62,281 nt of DNA from Deltaproteobacteria bacterium (GCA_020056965.1 JAGVGT010000088.1:1-62281), one strand, 5' to 3'; shown: positions 23,562 to 34,197, counted from the first letter of the stretch. Numbers and translations: made by a program. The notes: generated from the letters alone by a model not told the origin.

Positions 23562-26288
23562 ATGACGAAGGTCAGGGTATACGCATTGGCGAAAGAAGCG
23601 GGTATGGAAGGCAAGGAGCTGGCTGAAAAGCTTGCGGAAATGGGCTATGACGTTAAGTCGCACAGTTCTTCTCTGGACGAGGATGCGGCCGCCGAGATTC
23701 GCGTCAAGCTGGGTCTGGTTGAGACAACCACCGAGCGGAAGCGGATTCAGACCGAGGGGCATGCCACCATCATCAGGCGCAGAACCAAGCAGGTGCCGAT
23801 CGAAATGGCCGAGGCGGAAGCCGTAGAGGCCGCTGTAGTGGAAACGGTCGAGGTCGCAGCTCCACCGGTTGAAGTTGAGATTGAAACGCCTCCTGAACCG
23901 GTTGCGGCGCCCGCCGTTGAACCGGTCGTCGAAGTGGCGCCGGCAGTGGTTAAGGAAGCAGAGGTGCCGGTCGAGGCGGTTGTGGCTGAGGTCGAGCCTG
24001 CCAGCCCACCAGCCGAGCCTGTGCAGCCCGTCCAGGCCGCCCCGGTTGAGGCTGAAATTGCCGCGCCGGTCGAGTCAGTGGTCGAGACAGCGGTGCCGAT
24101 CAGGATCGTCGATGTCAAATCCAGAGTCGGATTTGCCAAGGTCATTAAGCGGGGCGCCATCGTCCTGCCGCCGCCGGAAGCCAAGGCCCGCCCGAAAAGG
24201 GTCGAGGTGAAGAGCGGCCGCCCGGCCCCCGCCACGGATGCCAGGCCGCCCAGGGGAGCAGCGGGAGTTGCCAAGCCGGCCCCGGCCGGAGATGCTTCCG
24301 CAGACGCCAAGAGCAAGAAAGGTAAGCGCTACGTCAAGTTTACCCCGGATACCGCAGCCCGGGAACGGGTCAAGAAGGGTGTTAAGGCGAAAGGCCACGT
24401 GGAAGTGGATATGGAGGATGTCGACGCCTTTGGTGGTCGGCTTTCTGCCAACTTGCGCATGGGTAGGGCCCGGCACGGTAGCGGCAAGAAGTCCAAGCAG
24501 CAGGGCAACGAGCCCGCCGCTGAGACCCGCGCTATCAAAAAACGGATCAAAATTATGGAGTCCATCTCCATTGCCGATCTGGCCCACCGCATGGGGGCCA
24601 AGGTTAGCGAGATCATTGCCAATCTCATCAAACTCGGGGTGATGGCCACCGTCAATCAGTCACTCGACGTGGAAACCGCCACCCTGGTGGCCGGCGATTT
24701 CGGCTATGAGGTTGAGCAGGGCCTCACCGATGAGCAGGCTGTAATCAACCTTGAGGAAACCTATACCGGCGGCGAGGCTGTAACCAGGCCGCCGGTGGTT
24801 ACGGTCATGGGCCATGTCGATCACGGCAAGACTTCGATTCTGGACGCCATTCGCAAGACCGATGTGGCGGCCGGCGAGGCCGGCGGCATCACCCAGCATA
24901 TCGGCGCCCATTATGTGCGGTCGACCAAGGGTGACGTGGTCTTCCTCGATACCCCGGGCCACGAGGCCTTCACGGAAATGCGCTCCCGGGGCGCCAAGGT
25001 TACCGACATCGTAGTGCTGGTGGTGGCCGCCGACGACGGCGTCATGGACCAGACCCGCGAGGCCATCAACCATGCCCGGGCCGCCGAGGTGCCGATCGTG
25101 GTGGCCATCAACAAGATCGACAAACCCAATGCCAACATTGACCGGGTCAAGGCCGAGCTGGCTGAATTCAACCTGACCCCAGAAGAGTGGGGCGGGCAGA
25201 CCATCTATTGTGAGACCTCGGCCAAGCAGGGGATCGGTATCGAGGAGCTGCTGGCTCAGATCCTTCTGCAGGCCGAAGTCCTGGAACTGAAAGCCGACCC
25301 CACTCGCCCGGCCAAGGGTTGGGTGGTCGAGGCCCAGCTCCACAAGGGCTTGGGCGCGGTCGCCACCATTCTGGTCCAGCACGGCACCCTGAAGGTCGGC
25401 GACGCCTTCCTGGTCGGCGATCATTACGGCCGGGTCCGCTCCATGCATGACGACAAGGGTCTCACCATCGAGACGGCCGGACCGGCCATGCCGGTCGAGG
25501 TCCACGGCCTCTCCGGCGTACCCCGGGCCGGTGATGAATTCGTGGTGGTCAAGGACGAGAAGCTGGCCAAGAGCCTCAGCAACCAGCGGCAGATGAAGCA
25601 GCGGGAAGTGGCCCTGGCCACCGGCGCCAAGATCTCCCTGGATAACCTCTTTGAGCATCTCAAGGCCGGGATGGCCAAGGAACTGCGGCTGGTGCTGCGG
25701 ACCGATGTTCAGGGCACCCTGGAGGCCTTCAGCTCGGCCATTTCTAAGCTCAGCACCGAGGCGGTCAAGGTCAAGATCATCCATCAGGGTACCGGCGCCA
25801 TCATCGAGTCGGACGTTCTCCTGGCCTCCGCCTCCCAGGCCATGATTTTCGGCTTCAACGTCAGGCCTTCGGCCAAGTCCAAGGAACTGGCCAAGAACGA
25901 AAATGTCGATATCCGCCTCTACGACGTCATCTATCATGCCCTCGATGATATCCGCAAGGCCATGGTTGGCCTCTTGGAGCCGACCTTCGAGGAGAATGTC
26001 ATCGGCACCATCGAGGTTCGCGATATTTTCCATCATCCCAAGGCCGGGACCATCGCAGGCAGCTACGTCACCTCCGGCAAAGTGGAAAGAAACTCCCGGG
26101 TCCGGGTGGTCCGCGACAACGTGGTCATCCATACCGGCAAGATCTCCTCGCTCCGGCGCTTCAAGGATGATGTCAAGGAGGTGCAGACCGGCTTTGAGTT
26201 TGGTCTCAGTCTCGATAACTACAACGACCTCAAGGTCGGCGACGTTCTCGAGGCCTTCGTCTTGAAAGAGGTGGCTGGAGTTCTCTAA
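23562..26288 (+). CDS. infB: translation initiation factor IF-2
   Basis: A 908-residue GTPase that places initiator tRNA on the ribosome. The start at [14 protein letters not shown] is supported by GGGAG about 7 bases upstream. An IF2_N domain occupies residues 1-50. A long Val/Pro/Ala/Glu-rich linker (about 70-200) and a basic stretch follow. A second IF2_N copy lies near 330-380. The G domain has [17 protein letters not shown] and NKID. Domains II-IV complete the protein, ending with the C2 tRNA-binding part. Length is normal for a proteobacterial long-form IF-2. Confidence 0.96.
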   Translation: MTKVRVYALAKEAGMEGKELAEKLAEMGYDVKSHSSSLDEDAAAEIRVKLGLVETTTERKRIQTEGHATIIRRRTKQVPIEMAEAEAVEAAVVETVEVAAPPVEVEIETPPEPVAAPAVEPVVEVAPAVVKEAEVPVEAVVAEVEPASPPAEPVQPVQAAPVEAEIAAPVESVVETAVPIRIVDVKSRVGFAKVIKRGAIVLPPPEAKARPKRVEVKSGRPAPATDARPPRGAAGVAKPAPAGDASADAKSKKGKRYVKFTPDTAARERVKKGVKAKGHVEVDMEDVDAFGGRLSANLRMGRARHGSGKKSKQQGNEPAAETRAIKKRIKIMESISIADLAHRMGAKVSEIIANLIKLGVMATVNQSLDVETATLVAGDFGYEVEQGLTDEQAVINLEETYTGGEAVTRPPVVTVMGHVDHGKTSILDAIRKTDVAAGEAGGITQHIGAHYVRSTKGDVVFLDTPGHEAFTEMRSRGAKVTDIVVLVVAADDGVMDQTREAINHARAAEVPIVVAINKIDKPNANIDRVKAELAEFNLTPEEWGGQTIYCETSAKQGIGIEELLAQILLQAEVLELKADPTRPAKGWVVEAQLHKGLGAVATILVQHGTLKVGDAFLVGDHYGRVRSMHDDKGLTIETAGPAMPVEVHGLSGVPRAGDEFVVVKDEKLAKSLSNQRQMKQREVALATGAKISLDNLFEHLKAGMAKELRLVLRTDVQGTLEAFSSAISKLSTEAVKVKIIHQGTGAIIESDVLLASASQAMIFGFNVRPSAKSKELAKNENVDIRLYDVIYHALDDIRKAMVGLLEPTFEENVIGTIEVRDIFHHPKAGTIAGSYVTSGKVERNSRVRVVRDNVVIHTGKISSLRRFKDDVKEVQTGFEFGLSLDNYNDLKVGDVLEAFVLKEVAGVL

Positions 26289-26290
26289 AG

Positions 26291-26698
26291 ATGACTGCCC
26301 GCAAAGCCAAGTCAAGATACGCGGTGCCAGAGCTGGGTGAGCGGGTCGGCCGAAGGCCGGCCCGGGTCGCCGAAGCCATCCAGGAAGAGATTGCCAACCT
26401 GCTGATCCGGGAGATCAAGGATCCGCGGGTGGGCATGGCCGCCATCACCTCGGTGTCCGTAAGCCCGGATCTGCGCCAGGCCCGGGTGTTGTTCAGCTGC
26501 GCCCGGGAAGAGGTCGGGCGCGTGACCGAGGGGCTTAAGAGCAGCAAGGGCTTCATCCGCAGCCACCTTGCCAAGAAGCTCGGCTTGCGGTGCGTCCCGG
26601 ACCTGGATTTTCGTCATGATCAGAGCGTCGAGCATCAGCTCGAGATTGAGATGCTCCTGAAGGAGATTGCCAAAGACGATGAGCAACCCGCCGGCTGA
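26291..26698 (+). CDS. rbfA: 30S ribosome-binding factor RbfA
   Basis: A 135-residue KH-like protein needed for 16S rRNA 5' end maturation and cold adaptation. RVAEAIQEEIANLLIREIKDPR is the family N-terminus, and ITSVSVSPDLRQARVLFS follows. It starts 2 bases after the infB stop, and its end overlaps the next gene by 20 bases. This is the usual operon position. Confidence 0.94.
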   Translation: MTARKAKSRYAVPELGERVGRRPARVAEAIQEEIANLLIREIKDPRVGMAAITSVSVSPDLRQARVLFSCAREEVGRVTEGLKSSKGFIRSHLAKKLGLRCVPDLDFRHDQSVEHQLEIEMLLKEIAKDDEQPAG

Positions 26699-27656
26699 AA
26701 TAGTCGAGGTTTTACTAGGCGCCGACCGGGTGCTGCTGGCCACCCACACCTATCCGGATGGCGACGCTCTTGGCTCCCAGCTTGCCCTGGGCCGGGTCCT
26801 CGAGTCGCTGGGCAAACGGGTGTTCCTGTACAGTGAGGAACCGGTTGGCCATCTCTATGATTTTCTCCCCGGGTGCGATAAACTGGTGAACACCTTGCCT
26901 GATCCGGGCAGTTTCTCCTGCGCGGTGTCGGTGGACTGCGCCGATTCCCTACGGCTGGGCCGGGAGCGCGACCGGTTGCTGGCGATCAAGCCCTTTATCA
27001 TGGTCGATCACCACGCCGGTCATTGTCCCTTCGGCGACTTCCAATGGGTTGATCCCGGCCGTTCGGCCACCGGCGAGATGGTCTACGACCTGGCGCTGGC
27101 GCTGGGCGGCGAGATTGACTATGAGGCTGCTTACTGTCTATACACCGCGCTGGTTTCCGATACCGGTTCCTTCAAATATGCCTCGACCACGGCCAAGACC
27201 CTGGCGGTAGCGGCCGATCTGGTCAGCCGGGGGGTTAAGCCGGCCGAGGTTTCCGGGCGGCTTTTCGATAACTTTAGCTTTAATCGTCTGCATCTGCTTC
27301 GCCTGGTCCTGGAATCTCTGGAGATCCACAGTGACGGGCGGGTCGCCTTGATTTGGGCCACCCGGGAGATGTTCACCCGGACCGGCACGGTGCCGGCCGA
27401 TACCGAGAACTTTATCAATTATCCACGCTCCGTGGCTTCGGTCCAGGTGGCCGCCTTCATCAAGGAGAGCCGCGACAACGTGATCTCAGTCAGTTTGCGT
27501 TCCAAAGGACGGGAGGTCGATGTGGCCGCCGTGGCCGGGGAGTTTGGTGGTGGCGGGCATCGCAATGCCGCCGGCTTCAAGCTCAAAGGCATCGGGGTAG
27601 AAAAGATTCGGGCCGAGTTGCTAGTCCGCCTGGAGGCCCTGCTCGAAAGCTGTTGA
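26679..27656 (+). CDS. nrnA: DHH/DHHA1 phosphoesterase, NrnA-like (oligoribonuclease / pAp phosphatase)
   Basis: A 325-residue DHH-family protein that probably degrades short RNA oligomers and dephosphorylates pAp. Visible are THTYPDGDALGSQLALG (metal-binding DxD), the DHH motif in VDHHAGH, and the DHHA1 GGGGHRNAAGF near the C-terminus. The ATG at 26679 lies inside rbfA. An upstream in-frame TTG sits too close to the AGGAG. NrnA is often found between rbfA and truB in this operon. Substrate choice is taken from the family. Confidence 0.88.
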   Translation: MSNPPAEIVEVLLGADRVLLATHTYPDGDALGSQLALGRVLESLGKRVFLYSEEPVGHLYDFLPGCDKLVNTLPDPGSFSCAVSVDCADSLRLGRERDRLLAIKPFIMVDHHAGHCPFGDFQWVDPGRSATGEMVYDLALALGGEIDYEAAYCLYTALVSDTGSFKYASTTAKTLAVAADLVSRGVKPAEVSGRLFDNFSFNRLHLLRLVLESLEIHSDGRVALIWATREMFTRTGTVPADTENFINYPRSVASVQVAAFIKESRDNVISVSLRSKGREVDVAAVAGEFGGGGHRNAAGFKLKGIGVEKIRAELLVRLEALLESC

Positions 27657-27688
27657 GCTTGCGGCAGTCGAGTTTGTGTGGGTAACCC

Positions 27689-28459
27689 ATGGAAATGACG
27701 GTTTTATTGCCGGCGGAACCGATTGCCGCCCCCGGCCCGGGTTTGGCCGAGGCTGGAATCTATCTGCTCGACAAGCCGGAGGGGCCCAGTTCCTTTCGGA
27801 TGGTCCACATGGTGCGTCGGGCTCTGGGGATCAAGAAAACCGGCCATGCCGGTACCCTGGATCCGTTTGCCACCGGCTTGCTGATGGTCTGTGCCGGTCG
27901 CCCGGCCACCCGCCTGATCTCCCAGCTGATGGACGGCGAGAAGGAATATCTGGCCACCCTGACCTTGGGGGTGGAGACCACCACTCAGGACCGTGAGGGT
28001 GAGGTGGTGGCTACGGCCCCGACTGCGGGGATCAGCGGTGGACAGGTGGCGGAGTGTCTGGCCGGTTTCGTCGGCGAGCAGCTGCAACTGCCGCCGCTCT
28101 ACTCGGCTTTGAAACATCAGGGCAAACCGCTCTACCACTATGCGCGTCGCGGTGTGGAGATCGCCCGTCAGCCCCGCCCGGTGACGATCAGTGAAGTGGA
28201 GGAGTTGGAGTTTTCCGGGGCGACTTTGAAAATCCGGGTCCGTTGCGGTAAAGGTACTTACATCCGGGCCTTGGCCTTCGACATCGGCCGGGTTCTGGGC
28301 TGTGGGGCGCATCTGGCCGCCCTGCGCCGGTTGCGGAGCGGCCCCTTTTCGGTGACCGCGGCGGTGGATGGCAACGCCCTTTTCGGAGACCTGGCCGAAG
28401 CCCGGGAGTTGCTGCTGGCCAATGGTTTGACCATCGGCGAGGCCCTGGCCAAGCTATGA
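27689..28459 (+). CDS. truB: tRNA pseudouridine(55) synthase
   Basis: A 256-residue enzyme that makes pseudouridine 55 in the T loop of tRNAs. The catalytic Asp is in GHAGTLDPFATGLL. YLLDKPEGPSSF at the start, KEYLATLTLG and VRCGKGTYIRALA are conserved family segments. It is slightly shorter than the E. coli protein and lacks most of the C-terminal PUA extension. The ribosome-binding site is weak. It is followed by a 98-base gap and rpsO. Confidence 0.93.
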   Translation: MEMTVLLPAEPIAAPGPGLAEAGIYLLDKPEGPSSFRMVHMVRRALGIKKTGHAGTLDPFATGLLMVCAGRPATRLISQLMDGEKEYLATLTLGVETTTQDREGEVVATAPTAGISGGQVAECLAGFVGEQLQLPPLYSALKHQGKPLYHYARRGVEIARQPRPVTISEVEELEFSGATLKIRVRCGKGTYIRALAFDIGRVLGCGAHLAALRRLRSGPFSVTAAVDGNALFGDLAEARELLLANGLTIGEALAKL

Positions 28460-28557
28460 GTTTTTTGTAGGGACCAATGGTTCTGGCGGCGGAATTAGCC
28501 GTCGTCAAACGACTATGGTTACCTGAATTAATAATCCTGTAGAAGAGGAGTAAAAAA

Positions 28558-28827
28558 GTGAGCAACAACGCAGAAGACAAGAAGGCGATCATGGAAAAAT
28601 TCGCCAAGCACGCCACCGATACCGGTTCGCCCGAGGTGCAGATTGCCCTGTTGAGCAGTCGGATCACCTATCTGACCAACCACTTCCAGACCAACAAGAA
28701 GGACCATCATTCCCGCCGCGGTTTGCTGAAGATGGTCGGCCAGAGAAGGAGCCTGCTCAATTACCTGAAGAGCAAGGACATCGAGCGTTACCGGCACGTG
28801 ATCCAGGAGCTGGGGATCAGAAAGTAG
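28558..28827 (+). CDS. rpsO: ribosomal protein uS15
   Basis: An 89-residue small-subunit protein binding the central domain of 16S rRNA. The start is GTG with GAGGAG 8 bases upstream. [34 protein letters not shown] and LLNYL are the usual family sequence. In many bacteria rpsO and pnp form a unit processed by RNases. The intergenic structures downstream fit that pattern here. Confidence 0.97.
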   Translation: MSNNAEDKKAIMEKFAKHATDTGSPEVQIALLSSRITYLTNHFQTNKKDHHSRRGLLKMVGQRRSLLNYLKSKDIERYRHVIQELGIRK

Positions 28828-28838
28828 TAGATCCGGTC

Positions 28839-28869
28839 GCCGCCCGGTTCCCGTCAGGGGCCGGGCGGC
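28839..28869 (+). other. perfect 9-bp hairpin after rpsO
   Basis: GCCGCCCGG (28839-28847) pairs perfectly with CCGGGCGGC (28861-28869) around a 13-base loop, 11 bases after the rpsO stop. No T run follows, so it looks like an mRNA-stabilising or partially terminating structure that protects the rpsO 3' end. Confidence 0.55.
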
Positions 28870-28982
28870 TTGACCAGAGGTGGCTGGGGTTTCCGGTGGC
28901 GCAGCGCCAGGGAGACCACGGTCGGTTGTGCCGTTCGGGAGGTGCCGATTGACGGGACCTTTGTGGGGCGGCGGAATGTTAA

Positions 28983-29088
28983 GAGCTTGTCTGTAGATAA
29001 GCTTTTTGGCGAGTGCAGCGGCTCACCCCTGATTTGCTCAGGTGGTGACACGCTGACAAGGCCAAAAAATTTATCTATAGGCAAGCTT
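28983..29088 (+). promoter_or_regulatory. long RNA duplex in the pnp leader (RNase III-like site)
   Basis: Arms at 28983-29010 and 29061-29088 (28 bases each) can pair at 27 positions in RNA, counting four G-U pairs, with a single C-A mismatch. The loop is 50 bases. The arms include AGCTTG at the base and TTTTTGGC at the loop side. The stem ends 14 bases before the pnp ATG, just before AAGGAG. In E. coli a long pnp leader stem is cut by RNase III and PNPase then represses its own synthesis. A similar circuit is inferred here. Confidence 0.65.
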
Positions 29089-29102
29089 CCCAAGGAGATT
29101 AC

Positions 29103-31181
29103 ATGCAGAAGAAAGTTGAAGTTGAGATAGGCGGTCGTACCCTGACCATCGAAACCGGACGGCTGGCCAAGCAGGCCGGCGGTGCGGTCCTGGTTACCTA
29201 CGGCGAGACGGTGGTGCTGGTTACCGCCACCGCCGCCAAGGAAGGCAAGGCCGATGCGGATTTCCTGCCCCTGACCGTCGAGTACCAGGAGCGCTTTTAT
29301 GCGGTCGGCCGGATTCCCGGCAGTTTCTTCCGCCGCGAGATCGGGCGCCCCACCGAGAAGGAGACCCTGACCTGCCGCTTTATCGACCGGCCCCTGCGGC
29401 CCCTGTTCCCCAAGGATTACCATAACGAGACCCAGGTCATCTCCACCGTCTTTTCCGCCGATCAGCAGAACGATCCGGACCTCTTGGCCATGGTCGGCGC
29501 CTCCAGTGCGCTGCTGATCTCGGACATTCCCTACACCACCCCCATTGCCGGGGTCCGGGTCGGTCTGATCGACGGTCAGTATGTCCTTAACCCCATCCAG
29601 GACCAGCTCAAGGATTCCCGCCTCAATCTGATCGTCGCCGGTACCCGCAAAGCGGTGGTCATGGTCGAGGGTGGCGCCGACGGCCTCACTGAGGATGAGA
29701 TCTTGGAAGCCATCTTCTTCGGCCACCGCGCCCTCCAGCCGCTCATCGATATCCAGGAGCAGCTCCAGGCCGCCGTGGGCAAGGTCAAGATGGCGGTCAA
29801 GGCCAAGGTGGTTGACGAGGCCCTGAAGAGCCGGATCGCCGAAATCGCCGCCGGCCCGATGGTCGCGGCGATCACCACCACCGACAAGATGGAGCGGGGC
29901 GAGAAGCTTTCCGCCCTGCAGGCTAAGGTGGTTGAGGAACTGGGCGCCGATTATGCCGAGCGTCAGGCCGAGGTCAAGGGGTTGTTCAAGGACCTCAACA
30001 AGAAGATGATGCGGAGCCGCATCGTTAACGATGGCGCCCGAATCGACGGCCGCGCCATGGACGCCATCCGGCCGATCAGCGCCGGGGTTGGCGCTCTGCC
30101 CCGGGTGCACGGGTCAGCCCTCTTCACCCGCGGTGAGACCCAGGTCATGGTTTCCGCCACCCTGGGCAGCGGCGAAGACGCCCAGCGGGTCGAGTCGCTG
30201 TACGGCATGGAAAATGCCCCCTTCATGCTCCACTACAACTTTCCCCCGTACTGCGTAGGCGAGGTGCGCTTCATGCGCGGCCCCAGCCGTCGCGACATCG
30301 GCCACGGCGCCCTGGCCACCCGGGCCATTGCCGCAGTGCTGCCGGATACCGAGAAGTTCCCCTACACCATCCGGATCGTCTCCGAGGTCATGGAGTCCAA
30401 CGGCTCTTCCTCAATGGCGACGATCTGCGGCGGCATTCTGGCCCTGATGGACGCCGGCGTGCCGATCAAGGCCCCGGTTTCCGGGGTGGCCATGGGTCTG
30501 ATCAAGGAAGGCGACCAAGTGGTGGTCCTTTCCGATATCCTGGGTGACGAGGATCACCTGGGTGACATGGACTTCAAGGTGGCCGGTACCGCCACCGGCA
30601 TCACCGCCCTGCAGATGGACATCAAGATCGAAGGGGTTTCCCGGGAGATCATGTCCCGCGCCCTGGAACAGGCCCGGGGTGGTCGGGTCCACATCCTTGA
30701 GCGCATGCACGATGCCCTCTCCGAGCCGCGGGTCGAGCTTTCCCTGTACGCTCCGAAGTTCTTTGTCACCAACATCAACCCCGACAAGATCCGCGATTTG
30801 ATCGGACCTGGCGGTAAGGTGATCAAGGGGCTGAGCGCCGAATACGGCGTCAAGATCGATGTTGAGGATTCCGGCAAGGTCAGCATCTTCTCGCCGGACG
30901 GCATTACCGCCGAGAAGGTTCTGGAGAAGATTCGCGGCATCTGCGCCGAGGCCGAGGTGGGCATGATCTACGAGGGCACGGTCCAGAAGATCGTCGATTT
31001 CGGCGCCTTCGTCGAGATCCTGCCCGGCTTGGACGGCCTGGTCCATATCTCCGAGTTGGACAACAAACGGGTCGAAAACGTCACCGATGTGCTCAAGGAA
31101 GGTGACAAGGTCCGGGTCAAGGTCCTGGCCATCGACCAGCGCGGCAAGATCCGTCTGAGCCGCAAGGCTTTGATGGAATAA
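29103..31181 (+). CDS. pnp: polyribonucleotide nucleotidyltransferase (PNPase)
   Basis: A 692-residue phosphorolytic 3'-5' exoribonuclease, trimeric and part of the RNA degradation machinery. The domains are RNase PH 1 (about 10-140), an alpha-helical linker, RNase PH 2 (about 310-540, with MSRALEQARGGRVHILERM), KH (about 555-610, LIGPGGKVIKGLSAEYGVKI) and S1 (about 620-690, VDFGAFVEILPGLDGLVHIS). AAGGAG lies 5 bases before the ATG. The leader carries the long duplex described above. Confidence 0.96.
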   Translation: MQKKVEVEIGGRTLTIETGRLAKQAGGAVLVTYGETVVLVTATAAKEGKADADFLPLTVEYQERFYAVGRIPGSFFRREIGRPTEKETLTCRFIDRPLRPLFPKDYHNETQVISTVFSADQQNDPDLLAMVGASSALLISDIPYTTPIAGVRVGLIDGQYVLNPIQDQLKDSRLNLIVAGTRKAVVMVEGGADGLTEDEILEAIFFGHRALQPLIDIQEQLQAAVGKVKMAVKAKVVDEALKSRIAEIAAGPMVAAITTTDKMERGEKLSALQAKVVEELGADYAERQAEVKGLFKDLNKKMMRSRIVNDGARIDGRAMDAIRPISAGVGALPRVHGSALFTRGETQVMVSATLGSGEDAQRVESLYGMENAPFMLHYNFPPYCVGEVRFMRGPSRRDIGHGALATRAIAAVLPDTEKFPYTIRIVSEVMESNGSSSMATICGGILALMDAGVPIKAPVSGVAMGLIKEGDQVVVLSDILGDEDHLGDMDFKVAGTATGITALQMDIKIEGVSREIMSRALEQARGGRVHILERMHDALSEPRVELSLYAPKFFVTNINPDKIRDLIGPGGKVIKGLSAEYGVKIDVEDSGKVSIFSPDGITAEKVLEKIRGICAEAEVGMIYEGTVQKIVDFGAFVEILPGLDGLVHISELDNKRVENVTDVLKEGDKVRVKVLAIDQRGKIRLSRKALME

Positions 31182-31191
31182 GGCACTCACC

Positions 31192-32490
31192 GTGCCGAAG
31201 CGGGACATGAACAAGTCGGGGGGGTGTCGCAAGACCCTCCTCGACAACGGGGTGCGGATCATCACCGAGCAGGAACCCTCACGCCTGGTCTCCCTGGGGA
31301 TCTGGGTCGAGGTGGGGGCCCGTGACGAGGATGAGGGCAACAACGGCAGCGCCCATTTTGCCGAGCACATGCTTTTCAAGGGCACCCGCCAGCGGGACGC
31401 CCAGCAGATTGCCCGCGAGTTCGACATCCTGGGCGGGATGTCGAACGCCTTCACCTCCAACGAACATACCTGTTATTACGCCACTGTCCTCGATAGTCGG
31501 CTGGCCGGGGCGGTTGACCTGCTGGCCGACATTTTTTTTAACTCCCTGTTCAGCCAGGCCGAGATCGAACTGGAGCGTCAGGTCATCCTCCAGGAGATCG
31601 CCATGGTCGAGGATACCCCCGACGACCGGGTCCACGAGCTCTTTTCCGGCCGGTTCTGGCAGGGCCATCCCCTGGCCAACACGGTGCTGGGGCGGCCGGA
31701 GGTGGTGGGGAACATGGCTGGCAAGGGACTGCGCGACTACGTTCGCCGCAAATACCTGCCGGGCCGGATCATCATCGCCGCCGCCGGCAATGTTGACCAT
31801 GATCGTTTCGTCGAATTATGGCGCCCCTGGCTGGAGAAGCTGCGGGCACCCAAGCGGATTCCGCCGCGCTGGCAAGCCCCTGCCGCCGGCGGGCCGGGCA
31901 GCCTCATCGCAGTCAAGCGCCCTCTGGAACAGGAGCACCTGGTCCTGGGCTGCGCCGGACTGGCTGGTGACTCGCCCGACCGTTACGCCCTCCTGTTGCT
32001 TAACACCATCCTGGGCGGCAACATGAGTTCCCGGCTCTTCCAGGAGATCCGCGAGAAGCGGGGTTTGGCCTATTCCGTTTATTCCTATCTGGTTTCCCAT
32101 TCCGACTGTGGCTATGCCGGGGTCTATCTGGGTGTCGATCCCGGCTCGTTGCCGGAAGTACTGGGGCTGGCTCGCCATGAGTTACGCCGACTGCATCAAG
32201 AAGCGGTCACTCCAGCTGAACTGGCCGATGCCGTTGATTACGTCCGGGCTGGCATGTATCTGGCCGCCGAGAACATGGAGTCGCGGATGACCCGGCTGGC
32301 CCGCAACGAGTACAGCTTCGGGCGCGCGATCTCCATGGAGGAGGTGGCCGTTGAACTTGAGAAGATCAGCCCGGCAGATCTGCTGGCTCTGGCTGGCCGG
32401 ATCTTCGGCAGCGGTCAGCTGACCATGGCGGCGATCGGACCGGTCTCGGAAAAGAAGTTGCTGAAGGAGTTCGCTGGTGGCCAAAACTGA
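31192..32490 (+). CDS. M16 family zinc peptidase
   Basis: A 432-residue insulinase/pitrilysin-type metallopeptidase. The inverted zinc motif HxxEH is visible as [11 protein letters not shown], and the distal Glu is expected in the [11 protein letters not shown] region. The C-terminal half carries the usual [20 protein letters not shown]. It is the single-domain bacterial form often found after pnp (PqqL/YmxG-like). A GTG at 31192 is used; ATG at 31207 is an alternative. Its end overlaps dut by 14 bases. The substrate is unknown. Confidence 0.9.
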   Translation: MPKRDMNKSGGCRKTLLDNGVRIITEQEPSRLVSLGIWVEVGARDEDEGNNGSAHFAEHMLFKGTRQRDAQQIAREFDILGGMSNAFTSNEHTCYYATVLDSRLAGAVDLLADIFFNSLFSQAEIELERQVILQEIAMVEDTPDDRVHELFSGRFWQGHPLANTVLGRPEVVGNMAGKGLRDYVRRKYLPGRIIIAAAGNVDHDRFVELWRPWLEKLRAPKRIPPRWQAPAAGGPGSLIAVKRPLEQEHLVLGCAGLAGDSPDRYALLLLNTILGGNMSSRLFQEIREKRGLAYSVYSYLVSHSDCGYAGVYLGVDPGSLPEVLGLARHELRRLHQEAVTPAELADAVDYVRAGMYLAAENMESRMTRLARNEYSFGRAISMEEVAVELEKISPADLLALAGRIFGSGQLTMAAIGPVSEKKLLKEFAGGQN

Positions 32491-32944
32491 GAAGGGAGTG
32501 GCGGTCAAGTTCCGCCGCCTGCGACCGGAAGAAGATCGTGATATTGCCTTGCCGCTCTACCACTCGGAACTGGCGGCCGGTATGGATGTCCGGGCGGCAG
32601 TGGCGGAACCGCTCGGTCTGGCGCCCGGGCGGATTGCCTTGGTGCCCACCGGCTTTGCGATGGCCATTCCGGCCGGTTACGAAATTCAGGTCCGCCCCCG
32701 CAGTGGCCTGGCCATCAAGCACGGGGTGACGGTGGTCAACGCCCCCGGCACCATCGATGCCGATTACCGCGGCGAGGTGATGGTCGGCCTGATCAACCTG
32801 GGCCCGGAGTCCTTCACCATCAACCGCCACGACCGCATTGCCCAGCTGGTCCTGGCCCGGGTCAACCGGGCCGAACCGCTGGAGGTGGAGGAGTTGGACG
32901 CCACTACCCGTCAGGCCGGCGGCTTCGGCCATACTGGGCTTTGA
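32477..32944 (+). CDS. dut: dUTP diphosphatase
   Basis: A 155-residue trimeric dUTPase that keeps uracil out of DNA and supplies dUMP. All five motifs are present: [43 protein letters not shown] and the glycine-rich AGGFGHTG at the C-terminus. The GTG start inside the previous gene has AAGGAG 7 bases upstream. This pair order is common in bacteria. Confidence 0.95.
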   Translation: MAKTEKGVAVKFRRLRPEEDRDIALPLYHSELAAGMDVRAAVAEPLGLAPGRIALVPTGFAMAIPAGYEIQVRPRSGLAIKHGVTVVNAPGTIDADYRGEVMVGLINLGPESFTINRHDRIAQLVLARVNRAEPLEVEELDATTRQAGGFGHTGL

Positions 32945-33022
32945 TTGTCCCTGGCTCTGATCAGATGGTGGTGTCCTCTGATCGGGGTGAGTTCGCAAAA
33001 GGTCATAAAAGCACGTAATTCG

Positions 33023-33093
33023 TCATTGCCAGCGCCGCGAAGCAATCTTTATCAGACTGGATTTGCGAAAGATTGCTTCGGCGCTGGCAATGA
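33023..33093. repeat. REP-like intergenic palindrome
   Basis: Arms at 33023-33050 and 33068-33093 are inverted copies that differ only by a two-base bulge and begin or end with TCATTGCCAGCGCCG. The loop is 17 bases. Similar CATTGC...GCAATG palindromes are common between genes in Deltaproteobacteria and related genomes (from memory). It fills the gap between dut and the MBL gene. Confidence 0.75.
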
Positions 33094-33163
33094 TGCCCAG
33101 CGACTTTTAGCGAATTCATTAATCAAGCCCAACACAACAACTTAAGGCACCTATAACTTCCTC

Positions 33164-33952
33164 ATGCGATTCTGTGTCCTGGGCAGCGGCAGTAAAGGTA
33201 ACGCCACTTACGTCGAGAGCGGCGGGGTGGCAATCCTGATCGATGCCGGTTTTTCCGGGGTGGAGATCGAGCGGCGCCTGGCCGGTCTCGGATTGGCAGC
33301 GGAGTCCTTGGCCGCCATTCTGGTTACCCATGAACATGGCGACCATCTCCGCGGGGTCCAGGCCCTGGCCCGGCGCTACAAACTGCCGGTCCTGGTCAGT
33401 CGCGCCACCCGGGCCGCGGCCGGGCCGCTCCTCGCCAGGATTGACGACTGGCGGGAGATTGCCGCCGGTCAGGACTGTGAGTTCCGGGGGCTGCGGATCC
33501 ATCCCTTCTCGGTCTCCCACGATGCCGCCGATACCGTGGGTTTCGTCATCGCCCATGGTGGCCGCAGCCTAGGTTACTGCACCGACACCGGCAGCGTCTC
33601 CCGCGTTATGCAGCACCGCCTCTCCGGCTGCCATGGTCTGGTGTTGGAGTGCAATCACGACCTGGAGATGCTCAAGAACGGCGGTTATCCGCCGCCCCTG
33701 CAGCAGCGCATTCGCTCTAAGCAAGGCCATCTCACCAACTCAGACGCAGCCCTTTTCCTGATCGAACTGATCCACGACGGGTTGGCGCATGTGGTGCTGG
33801 CCCACATCAGCGAAACCAACAACACCTATGAACTGGCCCTGGCCACTGTCCAGGAGCATCTGCGTCAACATGCCTCTGCCTGTGGCGAGCCGTGCCGCAT
33901 CGTGGTGTCCCTGGCCCATCAGGATCGAGTCGGCGAACTGGTTAAAATCTAG
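33164..33952 (+). CDS. MBL-fold metallohydrolase, YycJ/WalJ-like
   Basis: A 262-residue metallo-beta-lactamase fold protein. The metal-binding motif is THEHGDH at about residue 48. The N-terminus FCVLGSGSKGNATYVE and GYCTDTGSVS, CNHD and LAHISETNN segments match the YycJ group, whose Bacillus member has been linked to 5' exonuclease activity and DNA repair. The exact substrate here is unknown. The ribosome-binding site is weak. The 245 bases after it hold no gene I can support. Confidence 0.88.
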   Translation: MRFCVLGSGSKGNATYVESGGVAILIDAGFSGVEIERRLAGLGLAAESLAAILVTHEHGDHLRGVQALARRYKLPVLVSRATRAAAGPLLARIDDWREIAAGQDCEFRGLRIHPFSVSHDAADTVGFVIAHGGRSLGYCTDTGSVSRVMQHRLSGCHGLVLECNHDLEMLKNGGYPPPLQQRIRSKQGHLTNSDAALFLIELIHDGLAHVVLAHISETNNTYELALATVQEHLRQHASACGEPCRIVVSLAHQDRVGELVKI

Positions 33953-34197
33953 GGCCGCAATGCGCTGTTTTCCCTCAGAGAAATGTTTCCCCATTCGCAT
34001 AGTCGGCAGCGGGATAAAACTGGCGCCGCAAAGTTGGAGCCCATGCTGGGTGCTATACTGGTGCCAACCGGGTATAACAAGGATGATTTTTCGTTCGACT
34101 CCGGTTGTCTCTTGGACTCGGAATTTTCCCGCACCAATATCTTGAACATGATTTCATCATGGACAGATGAGATTAAGGCCCCGGCCAGGAAGCGCAT

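Noticed and set aside
28870..29130. 86-residue frame in the pnp leader
   Set aside because: It overlaps the inverted repeat and the pnp start. Both arms are explained by RNA pairing and no protein family fits.
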